Shown: one piece after another, positions 11,769 through 22,591 of the stretch
How positions within the stretch are numbered: the stretch's first letter is position 1
Layout of the letters: each line of letters starts with the position of its first letter
From: Alphaproteobacteria bacterium
GTDB lineage: Bacteria; Pseudomonadota; Alphaproteobacteria; Rhizobiales; OSC116
Length of the DNA: 64,000 nucleotides
Direction of reading: 5' to 3'
NCBI GenBank assembly: GCA_002400495.2
Contig: NVQL02000016.1
Location: 1-64,000 of the forward strand
Made by a program: the position numbers and the translations under genes
Notes under the pieces: generated by a model
The model's database searches: none
The model's input: the letters and a program-made list of their open reading frames with translations, nothing else
What the model was told of the DNA's origin: nothing

Positions 11769-12506
11769 TCATTGGCCGCCTGGTTTATTTTCGAACTGAC
11801 GCGAGAATATGGCGCTAAATTCATCGGCAAAATTTTCTAAATTCTGCCCCATACGGCCAATATCGCCCGAAAATTTATTATAAAAAATAACCGCGGGAAT
11901 TGCCGCCACCAAGCCAATCGCTGTCGCAAACAACGCCTCGGCAATGCCAGGTGCCACAACCGCCAAGCTGGTTGATTTTGATGCCGCAATGGCCGAAAAT
12001 GTATTCATAATGCCAAACACCGTGCCAAACAAACCAACAAATGGCGCCGCACTACCTGTCGTGGCTAAAAACATCAGATGGCGTTCTAACGAGCCAACTT
12101 CACGTTGAATGGCCACATCCATAACTTTCTCAATCCGCATTTGCAGCGAAATATTATTACCGACACTGCCATCAGTCGCGCCTGTCGCGGCAGTGGCATC
12201 TTGCGCCCGCTTCCATTCACGCATCGCCGATACAAATATCGCCGCCATTGGATTGTCGGGTCTATGGCCAATATTACGGTATAAATCATCAAGATTTTGG
12301 CCTGACCAAAAAGCTTTTTCAAATTCTTGTGATGATTTTTGTGATTTGCGAATGAGAAAAAACTTATCGCCGATAATCTTCCAGCTCCAAACAGAAGCCA
12401 ACATCAAACCAATCATTACCAATTTGACCACAATATGCGCTTGCCAGAATAAATCTAAAACAGAAACGCCGCCTATATCATTGGCGGCTAAAGTCGTAAC
12501 TTCCAT
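11769..12506 (-). CDS. tolQ: Tol-Pal system proton channel TolQ
   Basis: TGSAAPFVGLFGTVFGIMNTF... PGIAEALFATAIGLVAAIPAVIFYNKF. Confidence 0.96.
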   Translation of the reverse strand: MEVTTLAANDIGGVSVLDLFWQAHIVVKLVMIGLMLASVWSWKIIGDKFFLIRKSQKSSQEFEKAFWSGQNLDDLYRNIGHRPDNPMAAIFVSAMREWKRAQDATAATGATDGSVGNNISLQMRIEKVMDVAIQREVGSLERHLMFLATTGSAAPFVGLFGTVFGIMNTFSAIAASKSTSLAVVAPGIAEALFATAIGLVAAIPAVIFYNKFSGDIGRMGQNLENFADEFSAIFSRQFENKPGGQ

Positions 12507-12650
12507 TATATATTACCTTAATTTCTTATTCTTTAATGTGAATGTCTCGCATTAAATTTCAAAGTATAATTTCATGAGAATCTGTTTAAAATACGGCAAA
12601 CAGACATCGCACCCCTATTGGCAACGACATTAGCTTAAAACTCGTAAAAT

Positions 12651-12658
12651 ATGGTTAA
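12651..12658 (-). promoter_or_regulatory. TTAACCAT motif upstream of tolQ
   Basis: Minus strand TTAACCATATTTTAC (TTAA-N7-TTAC), about 145 bp before the tolQ start. Confidence 0.35.
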
Positions 12659-12669
12659 TTTTTGGTTTA

Positions 12670-13116
12670 TTATACCAAAGCAGAAAATTTGGCCTTGGTA
12701 TCAGCATCAATGCGCGTTGGTTTGCCCGCATCATTGACAATGGCGCAGGTCACCACCGTTTTAAACAACAAATTATCTTGGCAATAAATATGCTGCTCCA
12801 GCACAAAACGCACGCCCTTGAGTAACTGTAATTTAGTATGCACTTCAATCACATCATCCATTTTAGCGGGTGCTAAAAAATCAACATCCATGTGGCGCAC
12901 CACAAAAAATAGTGGTACATCCAATTGCGCCAATACATCTTGATGAATCTGCAGCAACCGCAAAAAATCAGTGCGACCTCTTTCGCAAAATTTTAAATAA
13001 TTAGCGTGATAAACCCTGCCAGAAAAATCAGTATCTTCATAATAGATGCGAATCGGCAATTTATGCGTCACGCCTTCCATTTTGCCGCTTAGATCTATCA
13101 TTGGTTTAAGGCTCAT
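12670..13116 (-). CDS. ybgC: Acyl-CoA thioesterase YbgC (tol-pal associated)
   Basis: [29 protein letters not shown] 4HBT signature. Confidence 0.95.
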   Translation of the reverse strand: MSLKPMIDLSGKMEGVTHKLPIRIYYEDTDFSGRVYHANYLKFCERGRTDFLRLLQIHQDVLAQLDVPLFFVVRHMDVDFLAPAKMDDVIEVHTKLQLLKGVRFVLEQHIYCQDNLLFKTVVTCAIVNDAGKPTRIDADTKAKFSALV

Positions 13117-14180
13117 CGCTCGAAATTTCGGTCTTCAAACAAATTGCCTTGCACCAGCGCAGGATTATTAGGCACGGACATGCCCAAATGCGCAAAAGCT
13201 TGCGGCGTCAATGTACGGCCGCGCGGGGTGCGCGCCACAAAACCCAGCTGTATCAAATAAGGCTCAATCACCTCTTCAATACTATCGCGCCCTTCGCTCA
13301 TCGCCGCCGCAATGGTATCCGCGCCAACAGGCCCACCATGGTAATTTTTAGCAATGATGTTGAGATATTTATGATCCATTTTATCCAACCCGATATGATC
13401 AACCTCAAGCCGCGTTAAAGACGCATCAGCAATCTGCTTATCAATCATCCCTTGTTTGGCGACAATGGCAAAATCGCGCACACGGCGCAACAAACGCCCC
13501 GCCACCCTTGGTGTGCCGCGGGCACGGCGGGCAATTTCCAGCGCACCATCTTTATTCATATTCACACCCAAAACCCGCGCCCCGCGCTCAACAATCAAGC
13601 ATAATTCTTCGGTAGAATAATATTCTAGCCGAATTGGAATGCCAAACCGATCGCGCAACGGCGTTGTAAGCAGACCTGTGCGGGTGGTCGCTGCCACCAA
13701 AGTAAACGGCGCAAGCTCGATACGCACACTGCGTGCAGCAGGGCCTTCACCAATGATTAAATCCAGCTGAAAATCTTCCATCGCGGGGTATAAAATTTCT
13801 TCAACCGCAGGGCTAAGGCGATGAATTTCGTCAATGAATAACACATCACCTTCATCCAAATTAGTCAACAAAGCCGCAAGATCGCCCGATTTGGCAATCA
13901 CTGGCCCAGAGGTCGCCTTAAAATTAACCCCCAACTCACGTGCCACAATCTGTGCCAAGGTGGTTTTACCCAAGCCTGGCGGGCCTGCAAATAATACATG
14001 GTCCAAAACATCTGAGCGCGATTTCGCCGCTTCAATAAAGATCGACAGGTTTTCGCAAGCAACTTTCTGACCCGTAAAATCCGACAGTTCAAGTGGGCGA
14101 AAACTGCCGTCACTTTCAGCTGTTGCATCTTCAGATTTTTGCTCGCCGTCAATCATGCGATCTTCGCTATATTCACTCAT
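13113..14180 (-). CDS. ruvB: Holliday junction helicase RuvB
   Basis: [39 protein letters not shown]. Confidence 0.98.
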   Translation of the reverse strand: MSEYSEDRMIDGEQKSEDATAESDGSFRPLELSDFTGQKVACENLSIFIEAAKSRSDVLDHVLFAGPPGLGKTTLAQIVARELGVNFKATSGPVIAKSGDLAALLTNLDEGDVLFIDEIHRLSPAVEEILYPAMEDFQLDLIIGEGPAARSVRIELAPFTLVAATTRTGLLTTPLRDRFGIPIRLEYYSTEELCLIVERGARVLGVNMNKDGALEIARRARGTPRVAGRLLRRVRDFAIVAKQGMIDKQIADASLTRLEVDHIGLDKMDHKYLNIIAKNYHGGPVGADTIAAAMSEGRDSIEEVIEPYLIQLGFVARTPRGRTLTPQAFAHLGMSVPNNPALVQGNLFEDRNFER

Positions 14181-14798
14181 CTAATTAGCAAGCTCCTTAA
14201 GCGCCAAACGGATAATTTTTTCGGTCTTGGCATCCGTGCCAATGTTATTGACCACTTTAGCCACCGCACCCGCCGCTTGGCCGCTGCCATAACCCAGATT
14301 GGTCAATGCCGATACAGCATCAGCCGCCGCGCTATTTTCTTCGACAATTTCTGCGCCTTTTAGTATAGCTGACAAAGCCCCAACTTCGCCCGTAAAGGCA
14401 GGTATTTTATCTTTTAATTCTGTCACAATGCGCTGCGCCACTTTTGGCCCAACTCCAGGGGTGCGTGCCACCATCGCCTTATCTTGCAAACTAATCGCCG
14501 TCACCAATTCATTAGATGACAAGGTAGAAAGTATCGCCAACGCCACTTTAGCCCCAACCCCCTGCACACTTTGCACCAAGGTAAACCATTCTTTTTCGGC
14601 CGCCGTCGCAAACCCAAACAAACGTAACTGGTCTTCGCGCACGAAGGTTTCAATCAGCAGGCTAATTTCTTGCCCAATGGCGGGCAAAGCGGCAATCGTA
14701 CGGGTCGAGGCGCTGACCAAATAGCCCACGCCATTGACATCCAATATCAATGTTGAATCGGTAAAACCATCCACTTTGCCAGTTAATTTGCCTATCAT
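14181..14798 (-). CDS. ruvA: Holliday junction DNA helicase RuvA
   Basis: [11 protein letters not shown], HhH motifs [33 protein letters not shown]. Confidence 0.96.
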   Translation of the reverse strand: MIGKLTGKVDGFTDSTLILDVNGVGYLVSASTRTIAALPAIGQEISLLIETFVREDQLRLFGFATAAEKEWFTLVQSVQGVGAKVALAILSTLSSNELVTAISLQDKAMVARTPGVGPKVAQRIVTELKDKIPAFTGEVGALSAILKGAEIVEENSAAADAVSALTNLGYGSGQAAGAVAKVVNNIGTDAKTEKIIRLALKELAN

Positions 14799-15322
14799 TT
14801 ACCATACCTCACAACTTTCAATTCACGCGCGCCTCTATACTGCGCATGTGTAATGGCAATTGCAAGCGCATCCGCCGCATCGGCATTTTTTGGGTTCGCA
14901 TTGGGCAGCAATATTTTAAGCATATGTAAAATTTGGTTTTTATCTGCATGGCCTGCACCGACCACAGTTTTCTTGACTTTATTGGGTGCATATTCTGCCA
15001 CCAACAAACCAAACCGTGCAGGCACAACCAGCGCAATGCCGCGAGCTTGGCCAAGCTTTAGCGCCCCTGCAGGGTCCTTATTAACAAAAGTATTCTCGAC
15101 CGCCGACTCGTGCGGTTTAAATTCTTCGATAATTTCATAAAGTTGGTCATGTAGCTGGCACAAGCGGGTGGCTAAATCTAACTTACCGTCAGATTTTATC
15201 ACCCCATTTGCCACATGTTTAAGGCTGTTGCCTTGGCTATCAACGATGCCCCAGCCCATATTGCGCAAGCCTGGGTCAATGCCGATAATTCTAACGTTGC
15301 TGGGTCTGCTTATCGCCATCAT
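14795..15322 (-). CDS. ruvC: Crossover junction endodeoxyribonuclease RuvC
   Basis: [48 protein letters not shown]. Confidence 0.97.
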   Translation of the reverse strand: MMAISRPSNVRIIGIDPGLRNMGWGIVDSQGNSLKHVANGVIKSDGKLDLATRLCQLHDQLYEIIEEFKPHESAVENTFVNKDPAGALKLGQARGIALVVPARFGLLVAEYAPNKVKKTVVGAGHADKNQILHMLKILLPNANPKNADAADALAIAITHAQYRGARELKVVRYGK

Positions 15323-16072
15323 TTAACCCGCTGCAATGCGTTCCATAAGAGAATCTGTCAGTTCAAGATTAGAATAAACTTCCTGCACATCATCATCATC
15401 TTCAAGTGATGAAATCAGGTTATAAACTTTTTCGCCAGATTCATCATCAAGATCAATCATAATCTGAGCTTTCCAAATCATGTTGGCCGATTTTGGCTCG
15501 CCAAATTGGCCTTCTAAAGCTTTTGCAACTGTGTGTAAATCGCCTGTATCACAATAAATATCATGGCCATCATCACTGCTTTCACAATCATCAGCGCCAG
15601 ATTCAATCACCGCTTCCATCATGGTGTCTTCATCGGCCACATCGGCAGCATAAGAAATACAGCCAACACGATCAAACCCAAATGACACACTGCCGTCAGC
15701 ACCCATATTACAGCCAGCTTTGGTAAAAATAGACCGTACAGATGAGGCAGTGCGGTTTCTATTGTCAGTCAAGGCTTCAACAATAATGCCCACGCCACCA
15801 GCCGCAAAGCCTTCATAACGCATTTCATCATAGCTAGCTGTATCCGCATCAGATGACTTTTTAATCGCTCTGGTGATCACATCCTTCGGCAAACTATTTT
15901 GTTTGGCAGTGTTAACCGCAAGGCGCAAACGCGGGTTCATATCCACATCAGGTGCGCCCATTTTAGCAGCAACCGTAATTTCTTTGGCTAATTTTGAAAA
16001 TAATTTAGAGCGTTTTTTATCCTGCGCACCCTTACGATGCTGAATATTTGCCCATTTTGAATGTCCTGCCAT
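15323..16072 (-). CDS. yebC: YebC/PmpR family transcriptional/translation regulator
   Basis: MAGHSKWANIQHRKGAQDKKRSKLFSKLAKEI; ORF extends upstream to 16117 but MAGHSKW is the canonical start. Confidence 0.96.
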   Translation of the reverse strand: MAGHSKWANIQHRKGAQDKKRSKLFSKLAKEITVAAKMGAPDVDMNPRLRLAVNTAKQNSLPKDVITRAIKKSSDADTASYDEMRYEGFAAGGVGIIVEALTDNRNRTASSVRSIFTKAGCNMGADGSVSFGFDRVGCISYAADVADEDTMMEAVIESGADDCESSDDGHDIYCDTGDLHTVAKALEGQFGEPKSANMIWKAQIMIDLDDESGEKVYNLISSLEDDDDVQEVYSNLELTDSLMERIAAG

Positions 16073-16154
16073 GTGAGTACCCTTAACTTGTTTCCTGCAA
16101 ACTGATTCGCATATCATTGAATTGCAGCTGTTATACTTTGAAATACGAGAAGTT

Positions 16155-16988
16155 TCAATGCCAAAAGTCTGGCACTTGATCCTGCAACATGCCGCCTAAC
16201 CTTAGCGGTGCGCAATGTTTAGCCAATCCAGTTTTGGCGTCAATTTCGACACAAAAGCCTGATAATGTTGCAGCACCCTCGGCCGGGGTAAAACTACCCA
16301 TGCGGCGGCCATAGATAAAACGGTTGAGCGGCTCTTCGGCCTCGCTACCGATCACACTATTATAATCACCGCACATGCCCGCATCAGTCATATAAGCTGT
16401 GCCGCCTGTCATAATATGCGCATCACCTGTCGGCACATGAGTATGCGTGCCAACCACCACACTCACTTTACCGTCTAAAAACTGCCCCATGGCCATTTTT
16501 TCCGATGTGGCTTCGGCATGAAAATCCACAAATATCACATCTGCCACTTGGCCAAGGGGTGACATTTCGACCTGTTTTTCAATCGCCATAAACGGGCAAT
16601 CGCGCGGCGGCATAAACACCCGCCCCAACGCATGAATAACCAACACCATAGCGCCATTTTTGGCCAGATACATGCCCGTACCGCGCCCTGGCGTGCCATC
16701 AACAAAATTTATGGGCCGCACCAAATAATCATATTTCTCAACAAATATCAGCGCTTCTTTTTTATCCCAGCAATGATCACCCATGGTAATCACATCAGCG
16801 CCCGCATCATAAAGGTCGAGCGAAATCTCTTCGGTAATGCCAAAACCGCCAGCGGCGTTCTCGCCATTCACAATCACAAAGTCTAATTTGTATAATTCAC
16901 GCAATTTGGGCAATTGATCATAAACCAATTCCCGCCCCGCACGACCCATCACATCACCTAAAAACAACAATCGCAAATTAACTACCAA
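16155..16988 (-). CDS. YmdB-family metallophosphoesterase
   Basis: LRLLFLGDVMGRAGRELV, NGENAAGGFGI, VDFHAEATSEK, GTHTHVPT. Confidence 0.92.
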   Translation of the reverse strand: MVVNLRLLFLGDVMGRAGRELVYDQLPKLRELYKLDFVIVNGENAAGGFGITEEISLDLYDAGADVITMGDHCWDKKEALIFVEKYDYLVRPINFVDGTPGRGTGMYLAKNGAMVLVIHALGRVFMPPRDCPFMAIEKQVEMSPLGQVADVIFVDFHAEATSEKMAMGQFLDGKVSVVVGTHTHVPTGDAHIMTGGTAYMTDAGMCGDYNSVIGSEAEEPLNRFIYGRRMGSFTPAEGAATLSGFCVEIDAKTGLAKHCAPLRLGGMLQDQVPDFWH

Positions 16989-17571
16989 TCTCTATAAGTT
17001 CTTTTTCAGTCAGAATATAATCAACCGCGCTGTCAAATTCACCCGTTGGCACTTTGTGCATTTCTTGCCCCGCAAAACCCACACCAATGCTAACAATTTC
17101 ATCGCCCAATTGCGCCAATGTGCGGTCGTAAAAGCCGCCGCCATACCCCAAGCGAAACCCTTTACGGTCAAACGCCAATAACGGCACAAAAACAATGTCG
17201 GGGTCAACTTGCTCATTGGCATCAGATGGCGATAGAATGTGAAACAAATCTTCAACCATTTCGCTATCTTCCTGCCACTCTCTAAAAATAAGCGGTCCGC
17301 CAATTTCAACCACCACAGGCATGCAGAGACTAACATTTTTACGGCGCAAAGCTGCAGCAAGTTCAGTTAAATCAAACTCGGCACCAATGGCGTTATATAA
17401 AGAAATAAGTGGGGTATCTTTGGGCGATTTAGCGGTAATTTCATCAATATATTTACATATATCGCCAAATGCAGAACCTGCATCAGCCGCAAGTTTTTTG
17501 CGAATGCCCGATTGTGTTTTACGCGCTTCGAGCTTAGAAATTGTCACTTTTAAATCATCGGCCATAAACAC
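16978..17571 (-). CDS. fau: 5-formyltetrahydrofolate cyclo-ligase
   Basis: PLLAFDRKGFRLGYGGGFYDRTLA signature. Confidence 0.93.
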   Translation of the reverse strand: MFMADDLKVTISKLEARKTQSGIRKKLAADAGSAFGDICKYIDEITAKSPKDTPLISLYNAIGAEFDLTELAAALRRKNVSLCMPVVVEIGGPLIFREWQEDSEMVEDLFHILSPSDANEQVDPDIVFVPLLAFDRKGFRLGYGGGFYDRTLAQLGDEIVSIGVGFAGQEMHKVPTGEFDSAVDYILTEKELIEIGS

Positions 17572-17587
17572 CCTCTATATTATGGTA

Positions 17588-17729
17588 CCGCGCTGGCCGT
17601 GAGTTGATCAAGATCTCGGGATACCTAAAGTAAGGTGGGCGCCAAATAAACTAGACCACGATCTAATCAGGGTCAGCTCCCTCGAGAAAAGTAAGGCCCC
17701 GGAGAAATATCACCACACCAACCGCGCAG
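17588..17729 (-). ncRNA. ssrS: 6S RNA candidate
   Basis: Lies between zapA and fau, the conserved 6S locus. Hand-folded closing stem CUGCGC/GCGCGG extended by GGUUG/CGGCC with a bulged A; inner stem UCU(C)CGGG/CCCGAGA; 3'-side hairpin ACCU-UACUUU-AGGU flanking a central bubble. Confidence 0.72.
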
Positions 17730-17845
17730 CCATTTATATGTAAGGCAAAACACTAGATAATGAAAGCTATTTTTCAATCAAGTTCAGCATCACCATCTAC
17801 CCCACAATTCCACAATTCCACAATAACTTTACCGCATCACTCCCA

Positions 17846-18240
17846 GTTCAAAAAACTCATGTGTTTTTTGAACCAGCCGGACTGGAGGCCGCCACTTATG
17901 TGGCGCACCCGCGTAGGCCTGAGCAAAGCGAAGAATAGCCGCGAGCGAAATAAATGCAGCACCCGAGCATAGGCAGGACTGCTAACTTTCTTATGTCTTT
18001 GCAGTGGGAAATGCAGGTTCACCCGATGCGACTCCTGCACAAACCATCAACGCCACAACTTTTCAGCTATCACTGGGCAGCGTCCTGCCTAAGCTCTGGA
18101 AGTTTGCATTTTTACGTTCGCTGCGCTCACTAGTAGGCCCCTGCGGGCGCTTGCCTCCGCAAGCTTGCAACGCGCTAACCGCGCGACGGCCAGTCGGCCT
18201 TGCCTCAGCCTGTCGGCTTCGGACTCTTTTACCATGATAG
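17846..18240. repeat. Composite palindromic repeat copy R1 (zapA-6S interval)
   Basis: Shares CTCTGGAAGTTTGC...TTCG, CCCCTGCGGGCGC-TTGCCTCCGCAAGC and CTTGCCTCAGCC..GGCTTCGGACTCTTTT with copies at 37.6-38.2, 54.7-55.0 and 61.5-61.9 kb. Confidence 0.85.
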
Positions 18241-18320
18241 GCAGCGCTCACTGAAATGTGGGAGAGTTTTAGAAAAAAAGGGTAAATAGAAACACTGGAT
18301 TTGCAGTTAGCCTGCACCGC

Positions 18321-18710
18321 TCAAGATGAACGCTTCGCCTTCGGGTTCGTACTTGCCTCAACCTGCTCGGTCAACTTCCGCACCCGCTCAGCCACTTTAT
18401 CCAGCACCTGCGCGATATTAGCCTCAGCGGCCAACTTCTCTCTACTAGTCATATCGTAAAAACGTTTAAGACTTTGCACTTCTTGCTCAAGCGCCTCAAG
18501 CCGCCCAACCGCTTCAAACAATTCATCTGCGGCAGTTAAACCCGCCAGCAAAAATAATTTTGAATCGCCATGCACCGTGCCAGTGTCTCTAAATTGCCGC
18601 ACGCGCACGTCTAAATATTCAGCCAATTCATCAATATGCTGTTCTTCACCCGGATTACATGAAATAGGAAAAGCCCGACCATTGACTGTCACAATCACTT
18701 CAGCCATCAC
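18321..18710 (-). CDS. zapA: Cell division protein ZapA
   Basis: VTVNGRAFPISCNPGEEQHIDELAEYLDVRV; locus next to 6S/fau. Confidence 0.92.
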   Translation of the reverse strand: MMAEVIVTVNGRAFPISCNPGEEQHIDELAEYLDVRVRQFRDTGTVHGDSKLFLLAGLTAADELFEAVGRLEALEQEVQSLKRFYDMTSREKLAAEANIAQVLDKVAERVRKLTEQVEASTNPKAKRSS

Positions 18711-18991
18711 CGATCACCATCTTCAATGAGCAATGAAGACAATTGCTGCATAGCCGTATCAACTCGGTTCTCTATCTGTTGGTTAACCGTCTCAAACATC
18801 CTTATTTTAGCCTTAGCTTTATCCAATTGCGCGGCCAAATGGTTCTTATCTTCATTCAACATATTCAGTTCATCGGCCATACCGTCATTACCAGTCGCAC
18901 TGTTGCCTTGCTTCATCAGTGCGTTATCCAACGCATCAAATGATTTTTCTAAGTTTAGCAGGCTTTGCTTTAAAGTGTAATCTAGTTCCAT
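18707..18991 (-). CDS. DUF4164-like small coiled-coil protein upstream of zapA
   Basis: MELDYTLKQSLLNLEKSFDALDNAL..; coiled coil; start inferred inside the 163-aa ORF. Confidence 0.7.
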   Translation of the reverse strand: MELDYTLKQSLLNLEKSFDALDNALMKQGNSATGNDGMADELNMLNEDKNHLAAQLDKAKAKIRMFETVNQQIENRVDTAMQQLSSLLIEDGDR

Positions 18992-19290
18992 ATTTGCGAA
19001 TATATCTAAACAAAATGAATATGCAAACTTTAAAAGACAATATTGAAAAGAGATGCTTTTTTCGCGATTTACCCACAAAAAACCAGTATTTCCACAAAAA
19101 ATCCTGTAAAATCGCAAAATCAACCACTTCAATGGTCTATAACCACCCAAATCTGAATTTAGTTCAAATAAGGCGAAAAAAAGGCACAATATTGTCACTT
19201 TTCATTGACTTTAACCTTCAAATGCTATTTTGATAGCCCCAAATTTCAAAGTCTTTAAACCGATAAAGACATAGAATAGGGTTTTAAAAA

Positions 19291-21294
19291 ATGACTATCT
19301 CCGAAACCGAAAAGCTAACCAACATGGCCACCGCCATTAGGGCTTTGGCTATGGATGCCATCCAAAATTGTGGCAATGGCCACCCGGGCTTGCCAATGGG
19401 CTGCGCCGACATCGCCACAGTGTTATTCACTAAATTTTTAAATGTCGACCCTAAAGACCCAAATTGGGCCGATAGAGACCGTTTTGTGCTTTCTGCTGGT
19501 CATGGTTCTATGCTGCAATATGCCGTACATCACTTGCTCGGTTATGAAGACATGACCATTGAGCAGCTTAAGAACCTACGTCAAATGGGTTCTATCACCG
19601 CTGGCCACCCTGAATATGGCCATGTGCAAGGCGTTGAAGCCACAACGGGCCCTCTAGGTCAAGGCATTTCAATGGCAGTTGGCATGGCAATGGGCGAACG
19701 CATGATGAATGCCCGCTTTGGCGATGAACTCATAGACCATTATACATATGTACTCGCAGGTGATGGTTGTCTGATGGAAGGCATCAGCCAAGAAGCCATT
19801 GCATTGGCTGGCCATATGAAATTAAACAAAATGATTGTACTTTGGGATGACAATAGCATCACCATTGATGGCAGTGTAAGCCTATCTGACAGCACCAACC
19901 AAAAAATGCGCTTTAAAGCCAGTGGTTGGAATGTGCTAAGCTGCGATGGTCATAATTTTGAAGAAATTGAAGCTGCCCTCACCGCCGCCAAAGACAGCGA
20001 CAAGCCAACCATGATTGCTTGCAAAACCATTATTGGTTTTGGCGCACCAAACAAACAAGGCACATCTGGTGCCCATGGTGCTGCATTGGGTGATGACGAA
20101 GTCGCCGCCGCCCGTGAATTTTTAAACTGGCCACATGCGCCATTTGAAATCCCGTGCGAAATACGTGATTCTTGGCGTTTGGCTGGCCTTAAAGCTTGCC
20201 AAGCTCATAAAAGTTGGAGAAAACGCCATGAAGCGTTAGATGCTGAAACCAAAGGCGAATTCGACCGTTTGATGCGTGGCGATTTACCAGTTGGTGTCAA
20301 CAAAGCCATTGCCGCTTATAAGCAAGAGCTTGCTAAAGATCAGCCAAAAGTGGCGACACGTAAAGCCTCGCAAATGGCTTTAGAAGTGATTAACGCCGTG
20401 ATCCCTGAAACCATCGGCGGTTCTGCCGACCTCACAGGCTCTAACCTCACCAAAACTTCACAAACCGAAAACATCACTGCTGATGATTTTTCTGGCCGTT
20501 TCATCAATTATGGCGTCAGAGAACATGTGATGGGCGCCGTGATGAACGGTTTGGCCTTACATGGTGGTTTCATTCCTTATTCTGGTACATTCTTCGTATT
20601 TACCGATTATCTACGCCCTGCCCTACGCTTGGGTGCGATTATGGGTTTGCACAATATATATGTCATGACTCATGACAGCATTGGCGTTGGCGAAGATGGC
20701 CCAACCCATCAACCTGTCGAGCATTTAGCCTCTGTACGCTGCATGCCAAATGTCAATGTTTTCCGCCCTTGCGATGCGACCGAAACTGCCGAATGCTGGC
20801 AGCTGGCCATTCAAGACAAAAGCAAACCTTCTATCATTTGCCTCACCCGCCAAGGCTTGCCTGCGGTGCGCACTGAATATAGTGAAAAGAACCTATCTTC
20901 GTACGGTGCATATGAAGTTTCAGGCCATGATGATGCCGATGTAGCAATTTTTGCCACAGGCTCAGAAGTTGAGATTGCGCTTGCAGCCAAACAACAGCTA
21001 ACCCGCCAAGGCATTAGCTCTCGTGTGGTTTCTGTCCCAAGCTTTAGCGCTTTTGAAGCGCAATCAGACGCTTATAAAGCTGAAATTTTGGGCAATGCCA
21101 AGGTGAATGTGGCTGTAGAAGCTGCTGTGCGCATGGGCTGGGATCAATTCATTGGTCGTGATGGTATATTCATCGGTATGAATAGCTTTGGCGCTTCTGC
21201 ACCCATGCAAGAGCTTTACAAACATTTTGGCATCACTGCTGAAAATTTGGTCAGCCAAGTGGTCGCAAAGTTAGAAAACAACGCTAACAACTAA
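19291..21294 (+). CDS. tkt: Transketolase
   Basis: GNGHPGLPMGCADIATVLF, GHGSMLQYAVHHLLGY, HDSIGVGEDGPTHQPVEHLAS. Confidence 0.97.
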   Translation: MTISETEKLTNMATAIRALAMDAIQNCGNGHPGLPMGCADIATVLFTKFLNVDPKDPNWADRDRFVLSAGHGSMLQYAVHHLLGYEDMTIEQLKNLRQMGSITAGHPEYGHVQGVEATTGPLGQGISMAVGMAMGERMMNARFGDELIDHYTYVLAGDGCLMEGISQEAIALAGHMKLNKMIVLWDDNSITIDGSVSLSDSTNQKMRFKASGWNVLSCDGHNFEEIEAALTAAKDSDKPTMIACKTIIGFGAPNKQGTSGAHGAALGDDEVAAAREFLNWPHAPFEIPCEIRDSWRLAGLKACQAHKSWRKRHEALDAETKGEFDRLMRGDLPVGVNKAIAAYKQELAKDQPKVATRKASQMALEVINAVIPETIGGSADLTGSNLTKTSQTENITADDFSGRFINYGVREHVMGAVMNGLALHGGFIPYSGTFFVFTDYLRPALRLGAIMGLHNIYVMTHDSIGVGEDGPTHQPVEHLASVRCMPNVNVFRPCDATETAECWQLAIQDKSKPSIICLTRQGLPAVRTEYSEKNLSSYGAYEVSGHDDADVAIFATGSEVEIALAAKQQLTRQGISSRVVSVPSFSAFEAQSDAYKAEILGNAKVNVAVEAAVRMGWDQFIGRDGIFIGMNSFGASAPMQELYKHFGITAENLVSQVVAKLENNANN

Positions 21295-21473
21295 AATATT
21301 GGGCAATTAGACTTAAAGCATAAAGAAAATTGACATTATCTTGCTGTTTAGGCGCGACAAATGCCAAAAAAATGTTTAAAGTCTGGGTATAAGTTGGGCA
21401 CTCAAAGTTTGGGTTTTCGTTAAGAAAACTCAAACCATTTAAAAACTGTCATTTCTCATAAGGAATTAAATAT

Positions 21474-22481
21474 ATGACAATTCGTGTTGCTATTAACGGC
21501 TTTGGCCGTATCGGACGTAATATCTTACGTGCCATCGCCGAACAAGGCCGTACAGATGTACAAATTGTGGCGATTAATGACCTTGGTTCAAACGAAACCA
21601 ATGCATTATTATTCAAACGCGATAGCGTACATGGCCCTTTCCCAGGAACTGTCACTCAAAATGATGACATTTTGAACGTTGGTTTTGGTGACATTAAAAT
21701 GACCGCCATCCGCAACCCAGAAGAATTACCCTGGAAAGAGCTTAACATTGACATCGTTTTTGAATGTACAGGCTTTTTTGTCTCACATGAAGCGGCATCT
21801 TTGCACCTTAAAGCTGGCGCCAAGCGCGTGCTTATCTCTGCACCGGGTAAAAATTCTGACGCCACCATCGTTTATGGCGTCAATGACAGCGTGCTAACCG
21901 CAACAGACATCATCGTATCTAACGCATCATGCACAACCAATTGCTTGGCACCTGTTGCCTCTGTATTGCAAGAGCTTTGTGGCATTGACGCGGCATTTAT
22001 GACCACCATTCATGCTTACACTGGCGATCAACGCATTCTAGATACCGATCATAGCGACCCACGCCGCGCCCGCGCTGCTGCATTGTCAATGATCCCAACA
22101 TCTACAGGCGCTGCCAAAGCCATTGGCTTGGTAATCCCTGAGCTGAACGGTAAATTTGAAGGCACATCAGTGCGTGTACCAACACCTAACGTGTCTTGCG
22201 TTGATTTGGTCATCACTATGAACAAGCCTGTTTCGGCCGAAGCGGTAAACGCTGCGATGATTGAAGCATCAAATGGCCGCCTTAAAGGTGTGCTGGGTGT
22301 GAATGATGAGCCTTTGGTATCCATCGATTTTAATCACAACCCAATGAGCTCTACATTTGATCTAACGCAAACCCAAACTGTTGGCAAAAACATGCTGCGT
22401 ATCCTAAGCTGGTATGACAATGAATGGGGCTTCTCTAGCCGTATGCCTGACACAGCAATGGCAATGGCAAAATTCCTATAA
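21474..22481 (+). CDS. gap: Type I glyceraldehyde-3-phosphate dehydrogenase
   Basis: INGFGRIGRNILRA, SNASCTTNCLAPVA, WYDNEWGFSSRM. Confidence 0.98.
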   Translation: MTIRVAINGFGRIGRNILRAIAEQGRTDVQIVAINDLGSNETNALLFKRDSVHGPFPGTVTQNDDILNVGFGDIKMTAIRNPEELPWKELNIDIVFECTGFFVSHEAASLHLKAGAKRVLISAPGKNSDATIVYGVNDSVLTATDIIVSNASCTTNCLAPVASVLQELCGIDAAFMTTIHAYTGDQRILDTDHSDPRRARAAALSMIPTSTGAAKAIGLVIPELNGKFEGTSVRVPTPNVSCVDLVITMNKPVSAEAVNAAMIEASNGRLKGVLGVNDEPLVSIDFNHNPMSSTFDLTQTQTVGKNMLRILSWYDNEWGFSSRMPDTAMAMAKFL

Positions 22482-22525
22482 TTTTACCATTTAGGCTTAT
22501 TTAGCCCTAGTGGCTTATATAACAA

Positions 22526-22565
22526 AGAGCCTCGTTATTCTATTGGATAGCGAGGCTTTTTTATT
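22526..22565 (+). terminator. Terminator between gap and pgk
   Basis: AGCCTCGTTAT...ATAGCGAGGCT followed by TTTTTT. Confidence 0.75.
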
Positions 22566-22591
22566 AAAAATTCGAATTTAAGGACAGACAA

